A DNA stretch of 64,000 nucleotides from Rutidosis leptorrhynchoides (GCF_046630445.1 NC_092339.1:74717501-74781500); one strand, 5' to 3'; counted from the first letter of the stretch, positions 1 to 12,109 are shown. The notes: generated from the letters alone by a model not told the origin. Numbers and translations are program-made.

Positions 1-679
1 ATAACATGTGAGTATATAAAATTAACAAGTCTAATAATTAAATATAACAATATAATTATAATAATATATTATAACATGGAACGGGTGAATTAAAAGTCAT
101 AAAAAGCATAGTGATGAATAGTAATCTTAAAAGTAGCAGCCATGAATTTTGGCATTCATCTGCCGACGGTTTTTCCACTCTGAGTACTATCGTGTCCAAT
201 GCTAAACAGTTAATGTATAAAAGTGTTCCTAAAAATTCCAAATTTTTAAATTAAACATATTTAATTATTTCACTCATTACCTATTTGAAACCCTATCAAA
301 AAGATTCAAAAATTATTTATTTTATGTTCCAATTACTATGTACGGAGTACAAAAACTTAAACTAAAAGGGTTAAAAATATTTTTATTGAGCCCATACTCT
401 CTTTAATCTATATGCGGACCAACTTTTATTTAAACCCTCATAGATATATATAGGTCTATATTAAAATCAACGAAACGTCAATCGGGAGTTGCAGATGTTT
501 ACAATTTAGATACGAAATCATTTTTATTCAATATACACTTTATATATATAAGAACATTTTTAAATAACAAATTTTACTGCGTAAATAAATATATTAATTA
601 AATATTTTAAACAGTTAAATTTAATATATCAATATATATATATATAAGTAATATTCATATATATATATATACACACACA

Positions 680-858
680 CATATCTATTTACAATTATTT
701 GTTCGTGAATCGTCAAAACCGGCCGAGGTTAAATGAATATATGAAACAGTTCAAGATTTTTGAGACTCAACCTAACAGACTTTGCTTATCGTGTCAAAGA
801 TATTAAATCATATCGAGAGTTTGGTTCAAAATTAATCGAAATTTTCCGAGTCGTGACA
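680..858 (-). repeat. Decayed LTR end (TGTGATGACCCG-type family)
   Basis: This stretch aligns by eye with the end of the solo LTR at about 61030-61189: both run through TTGTTCGYGAATCGT, then GACTTTGCTTATCGTGTC, and finish in a CCGRGTCRTSACA-like terminus (here CCGAGTCGTGACA). It therefore looks like the first ~180 bp of a - strand LTR. The AT-rich sequence to its left (1-680) probably contains more of it but I could not align it. No target duplication was found. Confidence 0.45.
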
Positions 859-899
859 CACTTTTACTCTTTTAAAATTACATTTGGGATGAGAAAAAC

Positions 900-1608
900 A
901 TAAACGTTTCGATTAACAAAGTGAACACAAGTACGAAAATAAACATTCTACATACGAGTTAGAACAAAATCCTCAATTCGATTATCATTAGTTACACTTG
1001 CCGGGTGTAAGCGAGAACTTATGTTGTATGGCCATATGGGTTTGATAAACCCTCATTCAGACGGTTCGCTACCGTTATGCGGATGAAATATATTTTCGAG
1101 AAACAGTGTATGTTCTAACACTATTTGGGATGGGGTAACGTTAGTTAAGCATTGATAATTGGGTGCTCGTGATAACAACTTTTAGAATGTTCTTACTATC
1201 GCTTCAACGTTATAAATCTTGTGGTTCAACTTACTTACGTACTCACTTACTAAACCTATGATTTCACCAACGTTTTCGTTGACAGATTTTCTATGTTTTT
1301 CTCAGGTCCTTGAACGATATGTGTTACATGCTTCCGCTCACTATTTTGATACTTGCTTGGATGTCGAGTATACATGCATACATGGAGCATCTTTTGACTT
1401 TACATTTAAACTGTGTCACATAGGTTTCATTTGTACGTAAAACGTTGTAATGTCACTAGTTGTTGAACTACTTTTGTAAACTTGAAATATCTTTACATTT
1501 GAAATGAATGCGACATATTTTGGTCAAACGTCATATTAAAGACTTATGATCACGTAATGAGACCCAAGTAGACGGCGCCGTCAATGACGATTTTGTCGGG
1601 TCGCTACA
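900..1608 (+). repeat. Decayed + strand LTR fragment
   Basis: The segment around 1264-1340 reads CACCAACGTTTTCGTTGACA, then TTTTTCTCAGGTCCTTGAA and a TTCCGCT motif. This matches the order CACCAAC...GTTGACA...TTATTCTCAGGT...TTCCGCTG seen in the + strand LTRs ending at 7871 and 55499. It ends GGGTCGCTACA at 1608, a plausible LTR 3' terminus. The primer-binding site expected next is absent because a Mutator-like element starts there. Confidence 0.4.
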
Positions 1609-1612
1609 CAAT

Positions 1613-2926
1613 GACTTAATTACACGAATAGTCACTGTGATTTGTCAAATTTTGCAACTTTAGTCACTAAGTCTATAGTTTTTTTCTTGCAATTTTAGTC
1701 ATTATACTTTCAAAATATTACACATTTAGTCACTCATGTTGACATACATTAATTTAGTCCGTTAAGTGTCTGTCACGTGCCAGTCATGTGAGGCTATTTT
1801 AGTATTTTTATTCATCTCTTCTTCTCTACCTAAACTTATAAACTTGCCTGCTCATTTTCCATTTTTCATCTGAAACCCTAAAGTTGAAGTCAAACACTCA
1901 TTCACCTTCAAAATACCAACAATTACAAAAAATGTTTTGAATCTGAGTATATGTATGTTCGTATTTCGTAAACTACCCACCTCACCTTGTACCACCCACC
2001 CCACTTCTAGTTCATGTTTAAAATAAAAACCCTTACAGCTCCTAATTGAACAATTATTCTTGCTAATGGAGAATTAAAAACAACCTATAACTCCTAAAAA
2101 ACACCTACATTTACCAACGAACACCAGAGTTCGAGTTTATCAGATCTAACAATAACGACGAGATCTTCAGATATGAGATCCACATCCATCGCTTTTTGTT
2201 TAGGGGTTTTGATAGAGCGTCGCTGATTATGAAATAACATATATAAGAGAAATAACCTATCATAACCCACTTATTTGTGAAATTGTAACTCGTTTACTAA
2301 GATATCTATTTGTGAAATTGATTTTTGATTATAAACATATGTAGATCTGAATGGATCTGGATCTGTATTTATTTCACAACTTGTTTGGGGATAGATCTGA
2401 ATGAATGTTCAAATGGTGGCGGTGCATAGACAAAGGAAAGAAAAATTGGTAGGTAACAAAAATGTGTTTATTATTGGATCTGGGTTTTAAGCACAACCAT
2501 TTCTTTGTTTAATTTTTGTTGTGTAAAGGAAAGAAGTTGGTAGGTAATAAATTTTGTATATGTTATATGTTGCTTGGATAGATATCAAAAGTGGGAATTA
2601 AGAACAAGTTTTGTTTTTTTGATTCTTGCTGAACAAGTACAAATCGAAAAAGGAACAAGATTGTGTATTTTTTTCTGAACGGAGCACGGATGGTGAAGAT
2701 GGGAATTAATCTTGTTGGAGAGGAAGAGAGGAAAAAAAGAGACCAAAATACCCTCGCATGACTAGCACGTGACTAACACTTAACGGACTAAATTAACGTC
2801 TGTCAGCGTGAGTGACTAAACGTGTAATATTCTAAAACTACAATGACTAAAATTGCAAGAAAAAAACCATAGTGACTAAAGTTGTAAAATTTGACAAACC
2901 ACAATGACTATTCGTGTAATTAAGTC
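1613..2926. mobile_element. Mutator-like element with ~200-bp terminal inverted repeats
   Basis: Both ends begin GACTTAATTACACGAATAGT and remain complementary for roughly 200 bp (left arm about 1613-1815, right arm about 2740-2926), with repeated AGTCACTA/TAGTGACT motifs. Long inverted ends and a ~1.3-kb body are typical of non-autonomous MULEs. The flanks are only weakly alike (ACACAAT versus GTATAAT), so the target duplication has decayed. The interior (1830-2700) has no transposase. It has a CT-rich, AAACCCTA-containing stretch that looks like a plant 5' UTR, so a captured gene piece is possible but unproven. Confidence 0.65.
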
Positions 2927-2984
2927 GTGTATAATTTGCAATTTAATAAAAATTAATTCAATCTTGTACATACCATTTTCATAA

Positions 2985-3340
2985 ATGCATTTATTAACTA
3001 ATCTGACTTTTTTAGGGCGAAGATAACGAATCCTATATAATTAAAGCGATGCCATCGAAAGATGAAAATACCAAATAAGAATACACCAATAATAATGAGA
3101 AGGCTCGAGACTAGAAAATATAACAGAACCATCGAGCCTCCGCTAACAACAACTGATCCTAACCGGGCTAAAACTAACAATGGGGCACTAAACTGAACAA
3201 GGAACAAAGCAAAATACAAACCAAATAAATAGCCAAAACTAAGCTAAATGAAAACAAAACCAAGCACTAAAAAGAAGAGAACTTAAAACTAACACAATAG
3301 AACTGAATAAAACACAACATAAACAAACCAAAGTAAGCTA
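2985..3340 (-). repeat. LINE 3'-end remnant (tentative)
   Basis: Read on the - strand this is T/G-rich sequence with a GCCCGGTTAGGATC...GCGGAGGCTCGATGGTT block, followed by TTTCGATGGCATCGCTTTAATTATA. A similar arrangement recurs on the - strand at 48650-48800. The style resembles plant L1-type LINE 3' regions, but there is no reverse transcriptase, poly(A) tail or target duplication, so the call is weak. Confidence 0.3.
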
Positions 3341-3406
3341 TGGAGCTTTTCTACCATTTAGAACACAACTTTATCACCTTACCATTAACCTTTTCATGGT
3401 GAACTT

Positions 3407-4615
3407 TGAAATGTCCCGTTCATATTGATTATAAATGTTCCATATTAATTGATTTCGTTGCGAGGTTTTGACCTCTATATGAGACGTTTTTCAAAGACTG
3501 CATTCATTTTTAAAACAAACCATAACCTTTATTTTATCGATAAGGTTAACAAGACACCACTTAGATTATCCAGAAATGATAATCTAACAAATATCACACT
3601 TACACACTACCAATACATATTGGTTTACAAATATTAATATGTTACAACAAAATAAATCTCGAATGCGGTTTTAAACAATATTATACAAGCATGCTGACAC
3701 CAAATCTTGTCCATATAATAGCATGCAACAGCGGAAGCTCTTAATAATCACCTGAGAATAAACATGCTTTAAACGTCAACAAAAATGTTGGTGAGTTATA
3801 GGTTTAACCTATATTTATCAAATTGTAATAATAGACCACAAGATTTCATATTTCAATATACATCTCATACATAGAGATAAAAATCATTCATATAGTGAAC
3901 ACCTGGTAACCGACCTTAACAAGATGCATATGGAATATCCCCTATCATTCCGGGACTCCCTTCGGACATGATGAATTCGAAGTACTAAAGCATCCGGTAC
4001 TTTGGATGGGGCTCGTTGGGCCCAATAGATCTATCTTTAGGATTCGCGCCAATTAGGGTGTCTGTTCCCTAATTCTTAGATTACCGGACTAAAAAGGGGC
4101 ATATTCGGTTTAATAATCTAGCCATAGAATGTAGTTTCATTTACTTGTGTCTATTTTGTAAAACATTTATAAAACTGCATGTATTCTCATCCCAAAATAT
4201 TAGATTTTAAAAGTGGGACTATAAATCACTTTCACAGATTTTTACTTCGTCGGGAAGTAAGACTTGGCCACTGGTCGATTCACGAACCTATAACAAATAT
4301 GTACATATATATCAAAGTATGTTCAAAATATAATTACAACATTTTTAATACGTTTTAATGTTTTAAGTTTATTAAGTCAGCTGTCCTCGTTAGTAACCTA
4401 CAACTAGTTGTCCATAGTTAGATGTACAGAAAATAAATTGATATATATTATCTTGACCCAATCCACGACCTAGTGTATACACGTCTCAGGCTAGATCACA
4501 ACTCAAAGTATATATATTTTTGGAATCAACCTCAACCCTGTATAGCTAACTCCAATATTACTGCATATAGAGTGTCTATGGTTGTTCCAAATAATATATA
4601 TATATGGGTCGATAT
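3407..4615 (-). repeat. 3' LTR of the outer element, truncated
   Basis: This is nearly identical to 22093-23285 in the same orientation, starting TGAAATGTCCCGTTCATA. It stops abruptly at GGGTCGATAT, where the intact LTR continues GATATGTCAAAAC (about 30190 onward). The copy-A LTR begins exactly there. GATAT at 4611-4615 is probably the left half of copy A's target duplication; the right half has been deleted. Confidence 0.8.
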
Positions 4616-7600
4616 TGTAGTGACCCGAACTTTTCCATGTTTATATATATATTAATTGAGATTGATATTTACATGATTAAATGTTTCTAACATGTTAAGC
4701 AATCAAACTTGGTAAGACTTGATTAATTGAAATATGTTTCATATAGACAATTGACCACCCAAGTTGACCGGTGATTCACGAACGTTAAAACTTGTAAAAA
4801 CTATATGATGACATATATATGGATATATATATATAGTTAACATGATACTATGATAAGTAAACATATCATTAAGTATATTAACAATGAACTACATATGTAA
4901 AAACAAGACTACTAACTTAATGATTTTTAAACGAGACATATATGTAACGATTATCGTTGTAAAGACATTTAATGTATATATATCATATTAAGAGATATTC
5001 ATACATGATAATATCATGATAATATAATAATTTAAAATCTCATTTGATATTATAAACATTGGGTTAACAACATTTAACAAGATCGTTAACCTAAAAGTTT
5101 CAAAACAACACTTACATGTAACGACTAACGATGACTTAACGACTCAGTTAAAATGTATATACATGTAGTGTTTTAATATGTATTTATACACTTTTAAAAG
5201 ACTTCAATACACTTATCAAAATACTTCTACTTAACAAAAATGCTTACAATTACATCCTCGTTCAGTTTCATCAACAATTCTACTCGTATGCACCCGTATT
5301 CGTACTCGTACAATACATAGCTTTTAGATGTATGTACTATTGGTATATACACTCCAATGATCAGCTCTTAGCAGCCCATGTGAGTCACCTAACACATGTG
5401 GGAACCATCATTTGGCAACTAGCATGAAATATCTCATAAAATTACAAAAATATGAGTAATCATTCATGACTTATTTACATGAAAACAAAATAACATATCC
5501 TTTATATCTAATCCATACACCAACAACCAAAAACACCTACAAACACTTTCATTCTTCAATTTTCTTCATCTAATTGATCTCTCTCAAGTTCTATCTTCAA
5601 GTTCTAAGTGTTCTTCATAAATTCCAAAAGTTCTAGTTTCATAAAATCAAGAATACTTTCAAGTTTGCTAGCTCACTTCCAATCTTGTAAGGTGATCATC
5701 CAACCTCAAGAAATCTTTGTTTCTTACAGTAGGTTATCATTCTAATACAAGGTAATAATCATATTCAAACTTTGGTTCAATTTCTATAACTATAACAATC
5801 TTATTTTAAGTGATGATCTTACTTGAACTTGTTTTCGTGTCATGATTCTGCTTCAAGAACTTCGAGCCATCCAAGGATCCATTGAAGCTAGATCCATTTT
5901 TCTCTTTTCCAGTAGGTTTATCCAAGGAACTTAAGGTAGTAATTATGTTCATAACATCATTCGATTCATACATATAAAGCTATCTTATTCGAAGGTTTAA
6001 ACTTGTAATCACTAGAACATAGTTTAGTTAATTCTAAACTTGTTCGCAAACAAAAGTTAATCCTTCTAACTTGACTTTTAAAATAAACTAAACACATGTT
6101 CTATATCTATATGATATGCTAACTTAATGATTTAAAACCTGGAAACACGAAAAACATCGTAAAACCGGATTTACGCCGTCGTAGTAACACCGCGGGCTGT
6201 TTTGGGTTAGTTAATTAAAAACTATGATAAACTTTGATTTAAAAGTTGTTATTCTGAGAAAATGATTTTTATTATGAACATGAAACTATATCCAAAAATT
6301 ATGGTTAAACTCAAAGTGGAAGTATGTTTTCTAAAATGGTCATCTAGACGTCGTTCTTTCGACTGAAATGACTACCTTTACAAAAACGACTTGTAACTTA
6401 TTTTTCCGACTATAAACCTATACTTTTTCTGTTTAGATTCATAAAATAGAGTTCAATATGAAACCATATCAATTTGATTCACTCAAAACGGATTTAAAAT
6501 GAAGAAGTTATGGGTAAAACAAGATTGGATAATTTTTCTCATTTTAGCTACGTGAAAATTGGTAACAAATATATTCCAACCATAACTTAATCAACTTGTA
6601 TTGTATATTATGTAATCTTGAGATACCATAGACACGTATACAATGTTTCGACCTATCATGTCGACACATCTATATATATTTCGGAACAACCATAGACACT
6701 CTATATGTGAATGTTGGAGTTAGCTATACAGGGTTGAGGTTGATTCCAAAATATGTATAGTTTGAGTTGTGATCAATACTGAGATACGTATACACTGGGT
6801 CATGGATTGATTCAAGATAATATTTATCGATTTATTTCTGTATATCTAACTGTGGACAACTAGTTATAGGTTACTAACGAGGACAGCTGACTTAATAAAC
6901 TTAAAACATCAAAATATATTAAAAGTGTTGTAAATATATTTTGAACATACTTTGATATATATGTATATATTGTTATAGGTTCGTGAATCAACCAGTGGCC
7001 AAGTCTTACTTCCCGACGAAGTAAAAATCTGTGAAAGTGAGTTATAGTCCCACTTTTAAAATCTAATATTTTTGGGATGAGAATACATGCAGGTTTTATA
7101 AATGATTTACAAAATAGACACAAGTACGTGAAACTACATTCTATGGTTGAATTATCGAAATCGAATATGCCCCTTTTTATTAAGTCTGGTAATCTAAGAA
7201 TTAGGGAACAGACACCCTAATTGACGCGAATCCTAAAGATAGATCTATTGGGCCTAACAAACCCCATCCAAAGTACCGGATGCTTTAGTACTTCGAAATT
7301 TATATCATATCCGAAGGGTGTCCCGGAATGATGGGGATATTCTTATATATATGCATCTGGTTAATGTCGATTACCAGGTGTTCACCATATGAATGATTTT
7401 TATCTCTATGTATGGGATGTGTATTGAAATATGAAATCTTGTGGTCTATTGTTACGATTTGATATATATAGGTTAAACCTATAACTCACCAACATTTTTG
7501 TTGACGTTTTAAACATGTTTATTCTCAGGTGATTATTAAGAGCTTCCGCTGTCGCATACTTAAATAAGGACAAGATTTGGAGTCCATGCTTGTATGATAT

Positions 7601-7871
7601 TGTGTAAAAACTGCATTCAAGAAACTTATTTTGTTGTAACATATTTGTATTGTAAACCATTATGTAATGGTCGTGTGTAAACAGGATATTTTAGATTATC
7701 ATTATTTGATAATCTACGTAAAGCTTTTTAAACCTTTATTGATGAAATAAAGGTTTTGGTTTGTTTAAAAATGAATGCAGTCTTTGAAAAACGTCTCATA
7801 TAGAGGTCAAAACCTCGCAACGAAATCAATTAATATGGAACGTTTTTAATCAATAAGAACGGGACATTTCA
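4616..7871 (+). repeat. 5' LTR of copy A (3256 bp)
   Basis: It begins TGTAGTGACCCGAAC and ends CGGGACATTTCA, immediately followed by the primer-binding site. The mirror copy is at 15083-18331. The length is unusually large but compatible with Tekay/Del-type chromoviruses. I could not fix its TATA box or polyadenylation site by eye. Confidence 0.85.
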
Positions 7872-7873
7872 GT

Positions 7874-7885
7874 TGGTATCCGAGC
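7874..7885 (+). other. Primer-binding site, initiator-Met-tRNA type (variant)
   Basis: TGGTATCCGAGC sits 2 bp after the LTR terminus. The usual plant motif complementary to the initiator Met tRNA 3' end is TGGTATCAGAGC, so this copy has a one-base change (A to C), shared by copy B and the outer element. Confidence 0.8.
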
Positions 7886-8080
7886 GTTGGTCTTAGAGAA
7901 CCAGAATTTTGCATTAGTGTGTCTTATCGAGTTTGTTAGGATGCATTAGTGAGTCTGGACTTCGACCGTGTTTACTTGAAAAATGATTGCTTAACAAATT
8001 TTGTTGGAAACTATATATTTTTAACATGTGAATATTATGTGATATATTAATCTCTTAACGCGTTTGATATTATGTGATAG

Positions 8081-8695
8081 ATGTCTACCTCTAGAAAAAG
8101 TCCCATTGACTCACCTAATAATAATGAAGAGTCAAATGTAAATTGGAATGATTCGGGGACTGATTCACAAGTTCCCGAAGAGGAACCGGAAGAAGAGTCG
8201 GAACCGGAAGAAGAATCGGAACCGGAAGAAGAATCGGAACCGGATGAAGAAATAGAACCGGTGGGGGAAATAATAAAACAGTTAAGTAAAAGAAAATCCT
8301 CAACCAACCGACCAAGGTTAATTATGGTCAATGGTGTTTCCGCCAAGGAAGCAAAATATTGGGAGGATTACCAATTCTCCGATGAATCGGATTCCGACGA
8401 GAATTCCGATGATGTTATAGAAATTACCCCAACTGAATTTAAAAAGGCAAAAGAAAATAATAAGGGAAAGGGTATAAAAATAGAGAAATCTAATTCCAAC
8501 CCCGATGAACTTTATATGTATCGTCAACCCCCGAAGTCCTTAAGTTGTAACAATGACCCGGGAACCTCTAAACCACCAGGTTTTTCTAAACCAATGTGGA
8601 TAACGACGGCTCGTATTAGGGGAAAATCATATATCCCTAGAAACTTGGCAAAACGAACCAAAACCGAAGAAGAAGAAACAAGCGAGTCGGAATAA
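8081..8695 (+). CDS. Acidic E/P-repeat protein, accessory ORF 1 of copy A
   Basis: This 204-aa ORF lies between the primer site and the F-box ORF. I recognise no catalytic domain. Residues about 30-60 are a tandem acidic repeat built on EEESEPE units; a second acidic patch (DESDSDENSDD) lies near 100-110, and a basic lysine-rich stretch follows near 120-140. It ends in an acidic EEEETSESE tail. The N-terminus MSTSRKSPIDSPNNNEES is shared with copy B and, in changed form, with the outer element. Composition suggests a disordered, nucleic-acid- or histone-facing protein, but that is inference. Copy B differs at few residues and is also open, so the frame has been kept. It is not gag, which lies downstream. 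Confidence 0.75.
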   Translation: MSTSRKSPIDSPNNNEESNVNWNDSGTDSQVPEEEPEEESEPEEESEPEEESEPDEEIEPVGEIIKQLSKRKSSTNRPRLIMVNGVSAKEAKYWEDYQFSDESDSDENSDDVIEITPTEFKKAKENNKGKGIKIEKSNSNPDELYMYRQPPKSLSCNNDPGTSKPPGFSKPMWITTARIRGKSYIPRNLAKRTKTEEEETSESE

Positions 8696-8833
8696 GATAG
8701 TTGTATTCATGTGGTGTAATATATGTAATATAGTGTGCTTATGCTTTATGATATATGTAAAAATTGCTTGTATTAATAAGTATTTTTTTTTATGAATCTA
8801 ACTCTTGTCTATTTTACAGTATAAAAACACAAA

Positions 8834-9517
8834 ATGGATAGACAACCCAATATTTTAAGAGACCTACCCGGAGACATGATTGATGAAATCTTGTCTAGAG
8901 TCGGTCAGAATTCCTCGGCACAACTATTTAAGGCGAGATCAGTTTGTAAGACATTCGAAGAACGTTCCAAGAATGTCTTGGTTTATAAGAGACTTTCGTT
9001 TGAAAGATGGGGGATATCACATTGGGAAACCCATAAGTTACGATGTGTTTACTTTGATGCATATATTGCGGGGAACTCAAATGCTATTTTACGCAACGGG
9101 TTAAGAAATTATTTTGACTCAATATATCCGAATATAGGACTTCATGATTTAGAAAAAGCGGCTAACATGCAACATAAAGAAGCATGCTATGCTTATGGGT
9201 TAGTAATGTTCGCTTCTCACCAAAGTGAGAAAAAGAACATCGGGCTACAGCTATTAAACAAAACGTTCCCACAAGTGACGGAGTCGGTAATTGGGGTAAG
9301 AAATGAGGTTTTTAGATTGTTACGGGACTGTTGGACATTACGTAACCCTCGTCCCTTTGACGACGTTACAACACGCTGTCTTATCAACGGCCATAACGGT
9401 TATGTTGCACAAGACCAAGGATGGGAAGTAGTCCTAGTAAAACCAGAATGCATGACTTGTTTCTGGACGTATGAATTACGTGTCTTTATTGCCTTTGCTG
9501 AACGACTTGTGTACTAG
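8834..9517 (+). CDS. F-box protein (At2g35280-like), accessory ORF 2 of copy A
   Basis: This 227-aa ORF sits between the acidic ORF and gag. Residues about 6-50 form an F-box (NILRDLPGDMIDEILSRVG, then the CKTF and VYKRLSF positions). Residues about 75-135 resemble the At2g35280-like/Sel1-type tail (GNSNAILRNGLRNYF, GLHDLEKAANMQHKEACYAYG). The C-terminus has the CMTCFWTYELRVFIAF box of that plant family. In hosts such proteins are putative SCF substrate adaptors that bind SKP1. Here it is a retrotransposon passenger, because the same ORF occupies the same place in three copies. Nine residues differ from copy B and none is disabling. No intron is visible, as expected after passage through RNA. 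The substrate is unknown. Confidence 0.85.
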   Translation: MDRQPNILRDLPGDMIDEILSRVGQNSSAQLFKARSVCKTFEERSKNVLVYKRLSFERWGISHWETHKLRCVYFDAYIAGNSNAILRNGLRNYFDSIYPNIGLHDLEKAANMQHKEACYAYGLVMFASHQSEKKNIGLQLLNKTFPQVTESVIGVRNEVFRLLRDCWTLRNPRPFDDVTTRCLINGHNGYVAQDQGWEVVLVKPECMTCFWTYELRVFIAFAERLVY

Positions 9518-9709
9518 CTAGAATTATCTTCACAACTATCTTGTATCAAAGTTATTGTGTGCTATATTTCATGCTTTATGTAAAATAAGCGGTATTGTAA
9601 GTTTGTAAAATATTGTATAAAAGTTTGAACGCGAAATATTATTATAATCAGTTTTTCATATAGAATTGTAGTAGTTGAATTGTATATTAGCTACTAAGTA
9701 TGAACTTAA

Positions 9710-9726
9710 CGGGTAGGTACTACCCG
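9710..9726 (+). promoter_or_regulatory. Conserved CGGGTA hairpin between F-box ORF and gag (copy A)
   Basis: CGGGTAGGTACTACCCG folds with a 6-bp stem. The leading AACGGGTAGGTA also appears directly before the 3' LTR of the large element at 62502-62513, where it occupies the polypurine-tract position. The same hairpin occurs in copy B, the outer element and the large element (56996-57012). A role as an internal plus-strand priming site or RNA hairpin is possible. Confidence 0.5.
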
Positions 9727-9858
9727 AATTTAAACTTATAAAACGCTAATATGAAGAAAAAGCTTTTATAAATGAGTTCATATTATGCTACGAAATACTA
9801 TTAACTACTCTTAATATTCTGTATGATTAACTTGTTCCATTTGACTATTTTGAAGGAA

Positions 9859-12109
9859 ATGGCACCGACTACTCGACACACAGTGAATATGAATGAAGAG
9901 GAATTCCGTACTTTTCTAGCTTCAAACATAGCCGCAGTACAGGCTGCGCTACATACCAACAATAACCTTGGATCTAGCAGTACAGGAAATCGTGTAGGAT
10001 GCACCTACAAAGAATTCACTGCCTGCAAACCTTTGGAATTTGATGGAACCGAAGGACCGATCGGATTGAAACGGTGGACCGAGAAGGTCGAATCGGTGTT
10101 TGCCATAAGTAAGTGTACTGAAGAGGACAAAGTGAAGTACGCTACGCATACCTTCACAGGTTCTGCGTTAACATGGTGGAATACCTATCTAGAGCAAGTG
10201 GGACAAGACGATGCGTACGCACTACCGTGGTCAGCATTCAAGCACTTGATGAACGAGAAGTACCGTCCCAGAACCGAGGTCAATAAGCTCAAGACAGAAC
10301 TTAGAGGGTTACGAACCCAAGGAATTTGATATTACCACGTATGAAAGACGATTCACAGAATTGTGCCTATTGTGTCCGGGAGCATTCGAAGATGAGGAAG
10401 AGAAGATCGACGCGTTTGTGAAAGGATTACCGGAAAGAATCCAAGAAGATATAAGTTCACACGAGCCCGCCTCCATACAACAGGCATGTAGAATGGCTCA
10501 TAAACTAGTGAACCAGATTGAAGAAAGAATTAAAGAACAGACTGCTGAAGAGGCCAATGTGAAGCAAGTCAAAAGAAAGTGGGAGGAAAATGGTGATAAG
10601 AATCACCAATACAACAACAGCAATCGCAACAATTATCCCAACAATCGCAACATCAATCGCAACTACAACAAACGGCCCAACAACAACAACAACAACAACA
10701 GCAACTACAACAATCATCCCAATAACAATAATAACCGCAACAACAACAACAATCAGAAGCAGCTATGCCAAAGGTGTGAAAAGTATCACTCGGGGTTCTG
10801 CACCAAATTTTGCAACAAGTGTAAAAGAAATGGTCATAGCGCGGCGAAGTGTGAGGTCTACGGACCAGGGGTTAATAGAACGAAAGGAACAAATGGTGTC
10901 GGAACCAGTAATGGCGGAGCAAGTAGTGTCGGAGCAAGCTATGCCAATGTAGTTTGTTATAAATGTGGAAAACCGGGCCACATTATTAGAAATTGCCCGA
11001 ACCAGGAGAACACGAATGGACAAGGCCGCGGAAGAGTTTTCAATATTAATGCGGCAGAGGCACAGGAAGACCCGGAGCTTGTTACGGGTACGTTTCTTAT
11101 TGACAATAAATCTGCTTACGTTTTATTTGATTCGGGTGCGGATAGAAGCTATATGAGTAGAGATTTTTGTGCTAAATTAAGTTGTCCATTGACGCCTTTG
11201 GATAGTAAATTTTTACTCGAATTAGCAAATGGTAAATTAATTTCAGCAGATAACATATGTCGGAATCGAGAAATTAAACTGGTTAGCGAAACATTTAAGA
11301 TTGATTTGATACCAGTAGAGTTAGGGAGTTTTGATGTGATAATAGGTATAGACTGGTTGAAAGAAGTGAAAGCAGAGATCGTTTGTTACAAAAATGCAAT
11401 TCGCATTATACGAGAAAAAGGAAAACCCTTAATGGTGTACGGAGAAAAGGGCAACATGAAGCTACATCTTATTAGTAATTTGAAGGCACAAAAACTAATA
11501 AGAAAAGGTTGCTATGCTGTTCTAGCACACGTCGAGAAAGTACAAACTGAAGAAAAGAGCATCAATGATGTTCCCGTTGCAAAAGAATTTCCCGATGTAT
11601 TTCTGAAAGAATTACCGGGATTACCCCCACATCGATCCGTTGAATTTCAAATAGATCTTGTACCAGGAGCTGCACCAATAGCTCGTGCTCCTTACAGACT
11701 CGCACCCAGCGAGATGAAAGAACTGCAAAGCCAATTATAAGAACTTTTAGAGCGTGGTTTCATTCGACCAAGCACATCACCATGGGGAGCTCCTGTTTTG
11801 TTTGTCAAGAAGAAAGATGGTACATTCAGGTTGTGTATTAACTACCGAGAGTTGAACAAACTTACCATCAAGAACCGCTACCCACTACCGAGAATCGACG
11901 ACTTATTTGATCAACTACAAGGCTCGTCTGTTTATTCAAAGATTGACTTACGTTCCGGGTATCATCAAATGCGGGTGAAAGAAGATGATATTCCAAAGAC
12001 TGCTTTCAGAACACGTTACGGTCATTACGAGTTTATGGTCATGCCGTTTGGTTTAACTAATGCACCAGCTGTGTTCATGGACCTTATGAACCGAGTGTGT
12101 GGACCATAC
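9859..12109 (+). pseudogene. gag-pol: gag-pol of copy A (gag, protease, start of RT), disrupted and truncated
   Basis: It starts at the ATG giving MAPTTRHTVNMNEEEF, the start shared with copy B. The capsid region has KRWTEKVESVF and TWWNTYLEQV. A one-base insertion near 10325 shifts frame relative to copy B. Next comes an asparagine-rich stretch encoded by AAC/AAT runs (about 10605-10755), then two CCHC zinc knuckles (CNKCKRNGHSAAKC, CYKCGKPGHIIRNC), then an aspartic protease site DSGA at about 11130. An in-frame TAA at 11738 interrupts the connection to RT. The RT segment has [25 protein letters not shown] and [10 protein letters not shown], typical of Tekay/Del, and ends before the catalytic FxDD box. 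This copy cannot be active. Confidence 0.9.

Larger units (their letters stand above)
4616..12109 (+). mobile_element. Nested Tekay-like copy A, 3'-truncated inside reverse transcriptase
   Basis: A complete 5' LTR, primer site, two accessory ORFs and gag-protease-RT run to about 12109, where the sequence switches directly into copy B in the opposite orientation. The rest of pol and the 3' LTR are absent. The family resemblance to copy B (mostly above 95 percent by eye over the shared 6.2 kb) and to the outer element is clear. Confidence 0.85.

Noticed and set aside
8047-8346. Ser/Gly-repeat and Pro/Leu-repeat proteins opposite the acidic ORFs
   Set aside because: They are antisense readings of the acidic repeat; the forward frame keeps a longer, conserved protein.
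8834-9517. F-box ORF as an ordinary host gene
   Set aside because: The same ORF is in three retrotransposon copies in the same place, without introns, between primer site and gag.
10505-10717. Valine-rich membrane-like proteins, also at 12220-12450 and 18883-19452
   Set aside because: Antisense of the AAC/AAT runs that encode the asparagine-rich part of gag.
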